Shown one piece after another: positions 48,895 to 59,696 of a DNA stretch of 64,000 nt (its first letter is position 1; every line of letters begins with the position of its first letter). The DNA lies in the NCBI GenBank assembly GCA_024741835.1, contig JAENRP010000125.1, forward strand, positions 1,998 through 65,997. The letters are read 5' to 3'. The translations under genes and the position numbers were made by a program. The notes under the pieces are model-generated. The model saw only the letters and a list, made by a program, of their open reading frames with translations, did not search any database and was not told where the DNA came from. The DNA is from Diplocarpon mali (taxonomy: Eukaryota; Ascomycota; Leotiomycetes; Helotiales; Drepanopezizaceae).

Positions 48895-50270
48895 TTGTAA
48901 AGAAAAGAGGCTCTATCTTATATACCGCCCCTTTAAAGGTCGTTCCTTCTAGAACGAGAAGGGTTGCTATAGGCAATAAGCGTTCTTAAGAATCTTCGCG
49001 ATTCTATACTAGTGCTCTATTAGGCTTCTTATAAAGTATTTCTATTATAAAGGTTCTCCTTTCCTTCTTTTAAAAACAACCCTCCTTTATTATTCAAAAT
49101 ATTATCTTTATATTAATAATTTTTAAATATAAAAGGAACTCCCGCTTATTATAGCCTTAGCCGCCCTTGCAAAGTAAGACCCTTAGAGTCCCTATACCCT
49201 ATATTGTACTGACTTTGCGCTAGGTTGCTAGCGCTCCTTAAAGAGTAGGAACCCTATCCTAATCGTCCTAGCGCTTGCTAGGCAATAAGCCGCCGCTGCT
49301 ATTCCTACTGCCCCTGCTGCCGCTGCTACTGCCGCTGCCACTTAAGAGCCCTGCCCTTACTGCGCATTGTATATTAAAGCCTACGATAGAATATAATAAC
49401 GCATATATATGCTATATTATATATAAAAGTACTAGCAATCTCGATTATTAATACTTTAATAGTACCTTTAGTACGTATTACGTCTATTATACTATACTAA
49501 GCAACGGCTGCTAATAGGCTAGCGGCCCTCTCCTTACCTCTTAAAAGGCTATTATATCAGCCTATACCTATAGTACCTTTAAAGAAGAGGTAGCGCTACT
49601 ATTTAATATAGTAAAGGGTACGCTTTAGAGCTTTTATAATATGTTTTATTAAATCTTATTAAGTTTTAAGCTAATTTTAAAAGATAGGAGCGATTAAACC
49701 TTAGTGCTAAGAGGGCCTGCTACTCTTATAAGTAGTAGTGCCGCTGCCTCTCCTACTCCTAGTATCCTATTTGCGTTTGCTTTTAGCCTATCCTCCACTG
49801 CCCTATTCCCTTTGCTTACTGCCGCTGCCACTCTTATCCCCTTTGCCTTTACCATTATAGCTGCTACTATAGTCTCTCCCTTTATCTCCCTAGCCCTTGC
49901 CTTTACCGCGCCTATCCTCGCCTTTGCCGCCCTTGCCCTTACCGCCCTTATCGCCGCACCCCTTACTATCGCCCTTGCTATTGCTAGTATATTTGTTAAT
50001 AGGCCTTTATTTAAGAGAGTACTAGTAGGCCTCTCTTAAGAGGAGATCTGTGCAGAGCTTATAGCTATAGCGTCTTAGCTCTTAGCCTTAGCTAAGAGAA
50101 TCTAAGAGAGGGTCGCGCCTTATAATAGCAGCTTAAGAATATTACCTATTCTATATTTTTAAAAAAGGAGAAGCTTTTATAATACGCTTTATAAGAGAAA
50201 ACAAATAAATGTAATTATAAGAGAGTAGGAGCTTATAAGTATAAGTCTCTTAATAATAAGTAACTACTTT
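48895..50270 (-). other. Long 3' region of Copia E2 with GC-rich low-complexity stretches
   Basis: Lies between RNase H and the 3' LTR of E2 on the minus strand. Two islands are GC-rich and little affected by RIP: 49,270-49,345 (repeats of gctgcc-like units) and 49,700-50,000 (repeats of gcc-ctt-like units). Because stops are rare, several frames are open on both strands. On the minus strand one is Gly/Lys-rich and one Ala/Arg-rich; the plus-strand frame 49704-50039 is Ala/Leu-rich. I do not call a gene. Confidence 0.45.
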
Positions 50271-53200
50271 AGTAATAAGTGCAAGTTGCTAAACGATTAT
50301 TTAAAAGCTCTAAAGGTTTAATAAATAAATAAAGCTCTTAAACTTCTAATAGTCTAGGTTCTTAATAAGCCTATTTGCATATATCTCTTTAATAAGGAGG
50401 TAGATTATTTAAAAGCTTCCTCTTTAATACTCTTAGCAGATCTATATATTACTGATTTCGATATATCAAAGGCTTATTTTAATCTTCTTATTCTTTATAA
50501 TAATTAGCCGAATTGTCTATTAGTTATTATAATATATATTCCATTTAAAGAGGGAGTCTATGCGAATCTTCTTAAAAAGGCGTTTTATAACTATTATCTC
50601 CTTTATAATAGAAACTATACTATAGAGTTCTACTTTAGTAAAAGAGAGCGTAATAGTCGCTTAGCAATTCGCTTTTTAAATAATCGGTCCTTTAAATAAG
50701 AAGAAGATATATTCATAAGAGGATCTATAAGTCTCTCGGTCATCTTTAAAAGAAGTATCTAAAGATGCAATCAATTGGTATTCCTTAGCCTTAAAGCTAT
50801 AAGCAATTCCTAAAAAGTATATACTATATAGGTATTAAAGCGTTTAATCTATAGCTAAGAGGTGCTTAAAGCTTAGATTAATTAAAAAGAAAGATAGTTA
50901 GAAGGCTATAAACGCAATATCCAGGCGTATTATAATTGCTATATAGAGAATAGAGCCTATTTTCTCTTAATACTCCTTTACCTTTTCTAAAGAAGCTTAC
51001 CTTAAGTTCTTAATAAACTCCTTCTTTAGTAGTAGAGTATTAAGTACTCTTCTTATATTAGCTTTAAACTTTTAAGCGATCTTCTTAATATAAGTATTAT
51101 AAACTAAAGAGATCCTCTTTACCTTCTTATCTTAAATAATCCTTACTTTAAAGAACTAGGAGATATCTCTTATAATAATAAGCTTATATGCCCTCTTTAG
51201 GTCTTTAATCAGACGAGTCGCCTAATCTAGGTTAAAGGCCTTATATAATACTTGAATATTATTAATATAAAACGCTATAAAGACTATACGATCCTTTATT
51301 ATAAAAATATAAGGCTCCTTGCCTAATAGCTTAAGTTAAAGGCCCTTAAGCATTCTTGCGAAGTTCTTATACTATAGTATTAGAAAGTCTTTTAGCCTAT
51401 AAAGTACGCGGTCTAGTTCTACTATTATACTAAGGCGCTTAAAGCCATCTAATAGGAAGCATATAATTAAAGCACTCCTTAGGTCTTTAAAAGCGTTAAT
51501 AAATGCGTTAATAATATCAAACTGCTTTACTTCTATATTAAAGTATATAGCAAGCGCTATTAATACCTTAAAAGACCTTGCTATAAGCGTAGCTGCGTAG
51601 GTTAAGAAAATTAAAGCTTTATCTTAAAGATCCCTTTATATAATTAGCTATAATCAGCACTTTAAAAGCTCGCTAGAGCTATTGACCTTATAAGTAAAAA
51701 CCTATTTTAATAGTATTAGTAAGGACTTTGAGTAGTCCCTTTATACAATTCTTTAATAACTTTAAGATTTTAAATTCCTAATCTCCTAGCGCCCTCTTTC
51801 TTTCATTCGTTCGCTAAAAGGGTACTTCTTTAAGTCTAGCTATCCTTTCGAAGGCTTTAATAGAAAGCCTTAGTACTATAGGCAGTTAAGAGATTGCGCT
51901 CTATCCTTTGCCTAACTATCAATTGTAGCTTTAATAATTATATAAACTATTAAATAGTCCTTCCTATCCTCTCTTATTTATTCATTCACTTAAAAGGTTA
52001 ATATAAACTCTTATATATATAAGAAGTAAGGTAAATTAATATTACTTTAAAAGAGTATATATTCTAAAGTAGTAGTATATACTTTTAAAGTCTCCTATTA
52101 CTTAACGCTTAAGCGTCTTATCCTCTTTTGCTTAAAAAGAGGGAGTTCCTCTTTACGCTTTTCTTTATAAGTCTGCTCTTTTATTTTTATTATTATTAAA
52201 GGTTCCTTTAAGAGTCTAGATAGCTCTATCTCTTAAGCCTATAGTCTTTAAGCTAGTATTATAACTTAAGGTATTATATTATTAAGGCCTGCTCCTCTTA
52301 TTAAGTTTCTTTTTATAAGACTATTAAAGCTCCTCCTAGATCTTAATAGTAGTACCTCTAGCCTTTTACTAAAGTTTATTAAGGCCTGCCTTTATAATTA
52401 AAGACTCTATTTTAAAGCCCTTAAGCCATTTCTATTCTTATATAGAATAGTAGCTAAAGATCTGCCGATCGCCTTATAGAACTTATCTTTAAAGATTCCT
52501 TTAGAATTATCTATAATTCCTTCTTTAATAGGGCCTTTATAAGGAATTATTACCCTTAAGCTTTAGTTGCCATTTGCCTTTTTAAAGATTGGCAAAGTGG
52601 CTTCTAATTTGCTTACTTCTACCCTTAAGTTTTTAAGCAGGTCTTTTAAAGAATTTAGATTTAAGTTAAGGCCTTTTATATTATTAGTTAAAGGCTATAG
52701 AGCAGCGTCGGTCTATAATATAGGCTCTTCTTATATAGTGGCTTCTTTTGCGGCGATTGCATTTAGCCTTGTAATAAGCTCTAATTCTTCGAAAATGCCT
52801 TTAAACTTAGCGTCTTAAGCTCTCTTTCCCTTTCTAATTAATTAGAGGGTTATCTTAAGTTCCTAGCGTAATATAGGGTTTACGCGCTTAGCTTTTGGAC
52901 TATAGAAGAGAGACTTATTAAATTCGATATTATAAGTTGTTATTACTTATTAGAGTATAAGAACTTAGATTTTATAAATATTAAAGGTAATATATCTAAT
53001 TAAGTAACTTAAGTGCCTTCCTTTATAGTTCAATTTTAAAGGTTCGGCAGTCCCTCCTTGCCTCCCTCTTTCTAATTAAAAGGTATGCGCAAGTGCTATA
53101 TATATAAATGCGACTTTAGTTAAGCTTTAAGCTTACTATCATTTGCTTAATAAGCAGCGGCTTATAGAATTAAAAATACTACTTAAGCTAATTATAAAAA

Positions 53201-53652
53201 GCCTTACTTAATAAGATTATCTTCTTCCTAGTAAGTAGGGAGATATTATAAAGGTATATAGTAGCCTCTATAACCTTTAGCCAAAGGCTTATTAAAAGCC
53301 TAGTATAGATCTTTATTTTAATAAAGCGTTTAATTAACTCTCTTCTTATTCGCTTTGCGCCTTTATTAGGTTAGTATATATAAGTAGGAGTAAGCTCTAA
53401 ATCGATTCCTTCCTCTTTTACTTATCTTTAGTACTTTATAAAAGAGTCTTCCTTTAAAGAGATTACTAAAGTATTATTATCTTATCTAATCTTATAAATA
53501 AAAAGCCTATATTAGCGTTTTACTTATGCTTTAAAGGCCTAAAGGACCTTTATAATTATATTTCTACCCTTCGATCTTAATAGGAACGTCTAAAGTATAC
53601 TACTATACTTGTCCTTAATTAAAAGAACTTATAAGCAACTATTATACAAGTT
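50271..53652 (-). pseudogene. Copia pol of E2, second part: integrase core, RT, RNase H
   Basis: Minus strand. The integrase core resumes at 53652 with L-Y-N-S-C-L-Q-V-L-L, then A-Q-V-K-R-Q-Y near 53,500, a Q-D-N segment near 53,480 and L-T-P-T-Y-T-Y, N-K-G-A-K-R-I near 53,370. The RT region about 52,000-51,200 includes L-D-R-A-L-Y and the catalytic box near 51241-51280, read as F-Y-I-N-N. RNase H ends near 50290 with A-D-R-L-I-K-N-L. The linker before RT (about 52,300-53,000) is long; the plus-strand frame 52567-52818 is its antisense shadow. RIP stops throughout. Confidence 0.82.
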
Positions 53653-53847
53653 TGTTGAGATGGGTGATATAGCCATCACTCCGATGTATTATCATATGAC
53701 CCTACTGCTTAGTCAGTAGGATATTGATACGTATATAGCTATAGGGAAGAAAGGGGTAACCTTCCTTCCTTAACTCTTACTAATATATCGACCATCGACC
53801 TTTAGAAGCCTCCTTTACCTATTGCGCCGACTTACTTAAGCTTAATA
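53653..53847 (+). repeat. 5' LTR of Copia D2
   Basis: 195 bp, starts tgttgagatggg and ends cttaata. The 3' LTR starts tattaagatagg. Followed by ggttataagcc, a probable primer-binding site; Copia E2 has nearly the same sequence (gttataagccc on its coding strand) right after its 5' LTR. Confidence 0.93.
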
Positions 53848-53966
53848 GGTTATAAGCCTTAGATAGACTGATAATAAATTATTAACTTCCTTTAGAAAGC
53901 ACTTGCGCTATAACTATTAATAGGAAGTTGAATAAGACTTATAGTAAGAGGCAAGCAATCGGCGAA

Positions 53967-54105
53967 TAGGAGGTGTGATTCCCTATTTAGCCAACCTATA
54001 TTATAAGAGGTGTGATTCCTTGCTTTATAACCCTTTGGTACTACAAGAGGTATGATTCCTTGCTTTACTATATTTTATAAGAGGTGTGATTCCCTGCGTT
54101 ATAAC
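53967..54105 (+). repeat. Four direct repeats in the D2 leader
   Basis: The unit agaggtgtgattcc (with tgc or tat after it) occurs four times, near 53970, 54006, 54046 and 54080, spaced 34-40 bp. The third copy has one change (tatgatt). It lies in the untranslated leader upstream of gag, so it may be an RNA or regulatory repeat. Confidence 0.75.
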
Positions 54106-54247
54106 TTAAAAACCCTTTTCGATAAGAGGACTTCCTCTCTATTTAATACTTCTATAACACCTGCTATTTAATCATTTCGACTTTTCGATAGGAGGAGTGC
54201 CTTTAACTATTTAATTTATTTGATTTTTTAATATAATTCTATTTGAA

Positions 54248-57200
54248 ATAGCAATAGCTTCTGATTCCGATCGAAATACTAGGCCTAAAGACCTTTAACC
54301 CTCTTAAAAGAATTGGCAATAATAGTTCGACGATTTAGAGCTTTACTTTAAGAGCAAAGGCATCGAAATAGCGATTTAAAAGACACTTATTAAATACGCA
54401 AGAATAGCCTCCTATACTCCCTCTACTGATTCGTCTACTTCCACTTTAATAGCTAATACAACTGCTAAGGATTTGCCAAATATATTAAATAAGCTTAGCT
54501 TAAGAGCTTTAGTAGATAATAACCAAGAATCCTAAAGGCAGATTTTGAATATAGAAAAGGAGAAGGAGTATAGGCTAGCCTTAGCCAAATGTAAGCTTAA
54601 GATTAATAGAGGTTTAAGCGATAAAGATCGAGATTTTATTTAAGTTTATAATAATACAAAGATAAGATAGGATACTTTAAAGGTAAAATACTCTTAAACA
54701 ACTGCCCTTAATACCTAGCATCTACTATAGTAAATCACTTCATTTTAATATAAAAAAGATAAAGATAGTAAGGATATAAATATAAATATAGACTTTGCCT
54801 AGTCTATACTATATGAAGCAAGAAGGAGAGTAAGAGCTATAGATCCTAGGATAGCTATAACTTTTAGGGAAACTTAGCTTTTTAGTTTCCTACTTAATAG
54901 CCTCTCTCTTAAGTTTGCTATTATAAAATAATCTCTTCTTATCTAACCTAACCTTAAGATTTATAAGAAGATCGACCTCCTTCGAACTATTAAGCAAGAC
55001 CTCAAAGGATACTCTAAATTAGCAAACGCCGCATTATAAGGCAACAATAAGCCTAAGAAGAGGAAGGAGCGTAGGACAAGCCCTTAAGCTTATTAGGGAT
55101 GCTACTTCTATAATAGTACTTATAATATTACTAATTGTAAAGTTAGAAGGCAATTGATTAATATAGTTGCTAGCTTTAATATTAAAAAGCAATTGAAGCA
55201 GAAGTTAAAAAGCAAACTGCCTTTATCTTGCCAAAGGCCGCAATTACTAAGGAAAGGCAAAGGAAAAGGCTATTTAGCTAAAACTTTAATAGATACCTTT
55301 AATAATAATAGTAGGTTATTTAAACTTAAATCCACTTTTGATAATTCAAATGATAATTATAATAAAGATGCCTATATCTTAAAAGCCGATCTTTATAAGA
55401 TCCTTGAATCCGATTGGTATAGTAATACTAATTATATAGCATATATGACTAATAAACCCTACCTATTTAAAGGCCTACTTATTAAAATAAAAAGGCGCTC
55501 TATTAAGGTTAGTAGTAGAAGGTTATATGCGGATTCAATAGGTATAATAGAGATGAATATCGCTAGCCTTTTTTTCCTTTTGCAAAATGTTCTCCTTATA
55601 CTTAACTTAAGTATTAATCTTTTATCTAATTATAAGATCTATATAAAGTTGAATTATATAAGAGTTTTTAATAATTAATTTATATAGTTTATAAATAATA
55701 ACTATAAAGTAATCTTTAAAGTTAAAATCAAAGATAGACTTTATATTATCTTAAAGGTAATATTATAGAAATTAACTCCTAGGCCAGACTTATAAGTGGA
55801 TTCCTTTAAGGAAAGTATACTCTCTGCCTTAATACAATTGAGTAAGGATAAAGAGAATAGATAGACTTTTAAGCTAGGACTATAGGTAGATTATAAAGTA
55901 TCCTTAAAGATGACTCTTAAGCTGGGATTATAAGTGAATTTAATAGAAATAACTCTTAGGCTAGGATTGCAAGTGGATTTTGCAAATTCGCTAATAACGA
56001 TTCTTAGGCTAGGATTGTAAGTAAAATTCGTAGAAATGACTCTTAGGCTAGGACCGCAAGTAGATCTTGCTATTTCTAGGAAATCGACTCTTAAGCTAAG
56101 ACTGTAAGTAGATCTTGCGGTTTTATTAAAAACAACTCCTAAGCTAGGCTTGCAATTGGAAAATAGTAAAACCTTAAACTGCTATTACTAGTCCTTTCCA
56201 GCTGCTAATAATAAAGTATCGATTAACAATAGGCTATTAAAGCTATTAGAAGCCGAAAGCCTATTAAGGTATTAGTTAATATATAAAAGATTCGCATATC
56301 TAAAGCTAAAGAAATTAAAGGGCCTGCATAAGGTCTCGACTTTAAAATGGAAGATCTAAGTATTAAAGGATCGCTTAGTATGCCGAATTTGCAAGCTAAT
56401 AAAACTTCAAAATCGGACGCAAACTAAGCTTAGTTTATAGAAAGATTCAATACTAGTGCTAATATCTATTAATACTACTAGACTATTTATAACTTTGATT
56501 AAAGGAAATAATTGGTTTTCTTAAATAGTAAATAACTCCACTTAGCAAATATAGACCATTTGCGCTAGAACTAAATCTAAGCTTATAAAAAAGCTGGAAA
56601 CTTAAAAAGTAATAGAGGAATACTAGACCTAGTTAAAGCTAATAACTATTAAGTCTAATAATATATTAAAGATTAAGGCAAAGCTTAATAAATAGGTAAA
56701 ATAAGGAATTTATTATAAATTAACTATAATATATAAAGGTTCCTATTAGAATAGTATCGCTAAGCGAAGCATTTAGCAAGCAGAGATTGACTATTGCGCT
56801 TTACTATAAGATGCTAACCTGCTATTAGAATTCTAGGACCTTGCGGTTAAGGCAGACGTATACTTGCGAAATAGAATAGGTAGTAGACTAATAGTTAATA
56901 GCACTTAAATATCGCCATATAAGGCATATTTCGGATAGAAACTAAGCCTAGACTATATCTGCGTCTTTAAAAGCGTCTGCTATTCTTATATTAGCCTAAA
57001 GTCCTAGCCCGCGGGTATAAAAAGTAAAAAGCTAATAGACTAAGGTAGAGAATATATATTTATTAGGTATATTAAATAGATAATAAAGTAATAAATAGTA
57101 TATACGCTAGATCTAAGGCAAGTAATTACATCCTTAGTAGTTGAGTTTAATAAAGCTTAAAATAGAAGGGAGCTATCCTTAAAGCTCTATATACCTAAAG

Positions 57201-59263
57201 ATTCGCAAAGTATACTACTCGATAGTAATACTATTAAATCGAACTAATAACCCCTTTCTCTTAGCTTAGGCATATTAAGCGCATCTGCTGATCGACGACC
57301 TACTAGTCGCCTAAAGGCCGAATAGACCATTCCTATCGTCCGCGAACTGCCTAAAGTATAAAACAACTTCGATATTATTATTCCTTTAATTAAAGCACTT
57401 AAGGTAAAGGATATTTCTAAAATAGGTATAAGTAATAATAAGCCTCTACTACTAGAAAGCAATTCCTTAGATAATAAGCCTATAGAACCCATAGCCGAAC
57501 CTATATCTTTAAAGAGGAATAGAGACCTAGAACTAAAAGATACCTTAGATAAACGCGAGTCTAAGCGTATCTAAGCTATAATAGCATATAGGATCTATAA
57601 GCTTGAACTTTAATAGAGCTTCGATAAAGATAATACATTTTTAATTACTAAGAGGATAATGAAAATCTCTCTTTTAAAGACGTATAATAAAGCTATTAAT
57701 AATCTAAAGAATAGAGCAGTATAGAGTGAAGTAATCTAAGAGGAGATAAGCTCTCTTACTGCAAATGGCATATAGATAAAGGAACTAACGCTAAAGGATA
57801 TGAACCTAGTATTAATAAAGTAGGTCTTTATAATTAAGATATATGCAGATAGGACCCTAGAATATTATAAAGTAAGGCTTATAGCTAAGGGCTTCTTCTA
57901 ATAGTATGGAAAAGACTACTTCAATACGTTTGCGCCGATAGTTTGTATAGATACCCTTTGTATATTTATAGTAATAGTAGCTGCTAAGGACCTTAAATAT
58001 AGATAGTATAATATTAAAAATGCATTTACTAAAGTGATTATAAAGGAACGGATTTTTCTCTCCTAACCTGACGGTATTCCTATACGCGCTAGCCACTCTC
58101 TTTATATACTCTATAGTATTTATAAGCTTAAATAATCAGCTTATAATTAGAACCTTTTATATAGTTCTACTCTAATAGAAATAGGATTCGTTTAAAGCCT
58201 AGCTAACCCTTATCTATTTACCTATACTAAGCGTAGAATCAAGTTGCTACTATATATCGACGATATTGCTATAATTATAAAGATAACCACTTAATTGGAT
58301 TGGTTCTTTATAACAATTCGAAAACGTTTTAATACTAAAGATCTAAAGGGAATTTATAAGATCCTTAGCATCTGCGTTATAAGGAACCGCTTTACTTAAG
58401 AACTCTAGTTAGACTAAGAGTAGTATATTAAGAAGATCCTAGATCAAATAAGACTCTTTACTTATGCTTCCAACTTTAAGCCAAAGCGTACTCTAATTAA
58501 AGGAAAGTATAATAAGTTAAAGCCTATTAATAAAAATAAGTAGAGAGGAGATCTGAAGAAGTACTAATAGGATATTAGAGCAATTATATATACTATAGTA
58601 TATATAAGATTAGATATCGCCTTTATTACTAGGCAACTTAGTCAAAACCTAAAGGATCCGACGATTTAATATAAGAATTCAATTAAGCGACTTAGAAGAT
58701 ACCTTTGATTAATAATTATATAAAAGGTAAGATATAGACTAATAAAATATATAAGTGCAAAGCTTAAGGTATATACCGATTCTAACTAGGCAAATATAAA
58801 AGGTTGGAAAAGTATATCTAAAAGCATATTAGTACTATATAGTAGACCTATATTATAAGGAAGTAGGAAATAGAAATCAGTAGCTACTATAAGCACTAAG
58901 GCAGAATATATATTAATATTATCAAATTGCAAGTAAGGATTATAGATCGCTTAAGTTCTGAAAGATATAGGTTTCGCTAAGTATATTAAATAAGATAGGA
59001 ACTATATTAATCTTTAAGTAGATAATATAAGGGCGATTGCACTTATAAAGAATCTATACTTATATAAGCGATTGAAATATATCGATATTGCCTACTACTT
59101 TATCTGCGACCTTATTATAAAGAATAAGTTATCAATCACCTATATCCCAACCGATCGAATAGTAGTAGATGGATTTATAAAGCTACTAAAGACGGTTGCA
59201 AAGTTCGAAGCGTTTAAAGATATACTAAGGTTATAGAAGACAGTAGGGGCTTAGCAGGCTTAA
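54248..59263 (+). pseudogene. Copia gag-pol polyprotein of D2 (RIP-disrupted, single frame)
   Basis: A single frame of about 1,670 codons with Gln stops. The start is set at ATA 54248 (probably ATG before RIP). Gag about 54,250-55,150; zinc knuckle about 55,096-55,150 (G-C-Y-F-Y, then N-C-K). Protease near 55,410-55,450 reads N-T-N where a D-T-G is expected, then Y-M-T-N. The stop-free segment 55154-55678 spans knuckle to protease. The palindrome array follows (55774-56159). Pre-integrase about 56,236-56,400 (R-L-V-C-R-I-C-K). Integrase to about 57,000 and beyond. RT about 57,790-58,500 with intact Y-I-D-D near 58250-58270. RNase H about 58,770-59,200. Confidence 0.87.
55774..56159 (+). repeat. 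In-frame array of eight palindromic repeats in D2 gag-pol
   Basis: The repeats begin (ACT position) at 55775, 55865, 55913, 55952, 56000, 56039, 56087 and 56135. Spacings are 90, 48, 39, 48, 39, 48 and 48, all multiples of three. Each reads in the same phase as variants of T-L-R-L-G-L-Q-V-D, with short variable linkers. The array lies between protease and the pre-integrase zinc region, where a Copia polyprotein normally has only a short linker. Confidence 0.88.
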
Positions 59264-59496
59264 GGATAACTCCTAGGCCCAGACCGCGAGTCAAGTTACA
59301 TAGTCTTATAAAGGAACGCTTTTGGAAATTTGACTCCTAGTCCTACCTTATAAGTAGGATTAGTGATTTTAATAAAGGTTACTATTAATTGATTATTTTT
59401 TTTAATTTAAAGAGATACCTAAGAGTTGGATTAGCGCAAAAGGATAGTTGTTGTTTTCCTAATTGCAGGTCAATTAGAGTAAGGTTTAAGTAGAGG
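59264..59496 (+). other. 3' non-coding region of D2 with two palindromes
   Basis: Palindromes at 59269 and 59333, then an AT-rich stretch with a T run near 59395 and a purine tract (agtagagg, 59489-59496) directly before the LTR, a good polypurine tract candidate. Confidence 0.6.
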
Positions 59497-59691
59497 TATT
59501 AAGATAGGTAATATAGCTATCACTCCGATGTATTATTATATGACCCTACTGCTTAATCAGTAGGATATTGACATATATATAGCTATAGGGAAGAAAGGGG
59601 TAACCTTCCTTCCCTAACTCTTACCAATATATCGACTATCAACCTCTAGAAGCCTCCTTTACCTACTGCGCCGACTTACTTAAGCTTAATA
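59497..59691 (+). repeat. 3' LTR of Copia D2
   Basis: 195 bp, partner of 53653-53847, followed by TSD aagtt. Confidence 0.93.
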
Positions 59692-59696
59692 AAGTT

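Larger units (their letters stand above)
53653..59691 (+). mobile_element. Ty1/Copia element D2, complete
   Basis: Two 195-bp LTRs and TSD aagtt (53648-53652 and 59692-59696) define a 6,039-bp element inserted in the integrase region of E2. One gag-pol frame. It carries 11 palindromic repeats, eight of them as an in-frame array. D1 is its truncated sister. Confidence 0.93.

Noticed and set aside
49704..50039. A secreted or membrane protein gene, because the plus-strand frame is rich in Ala, Leu, Phe and Ile.
   Set aside because: The hydrophobic look comes from gcc-ctt low-complexity repeats; frames on both strands are open there and no family was recognised.
53653..53847. Duplicated 195-bp sequences as a satellite or solo LTR.
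   Set aside because: The 53653 and 59497 copies are one LTR pair with matching TSD aagtt; 17631-17825 is the 3' LTR of the truncated sister D1.
55774..56159. CRISPR-like array, because of evenly spaced palindromic repeats.
   Set aside because: Spacings of 39-90 bp are in-frame coding linkers in a eukaryotic retrotransposon, the repeats are diverged, and there are no cas genes.
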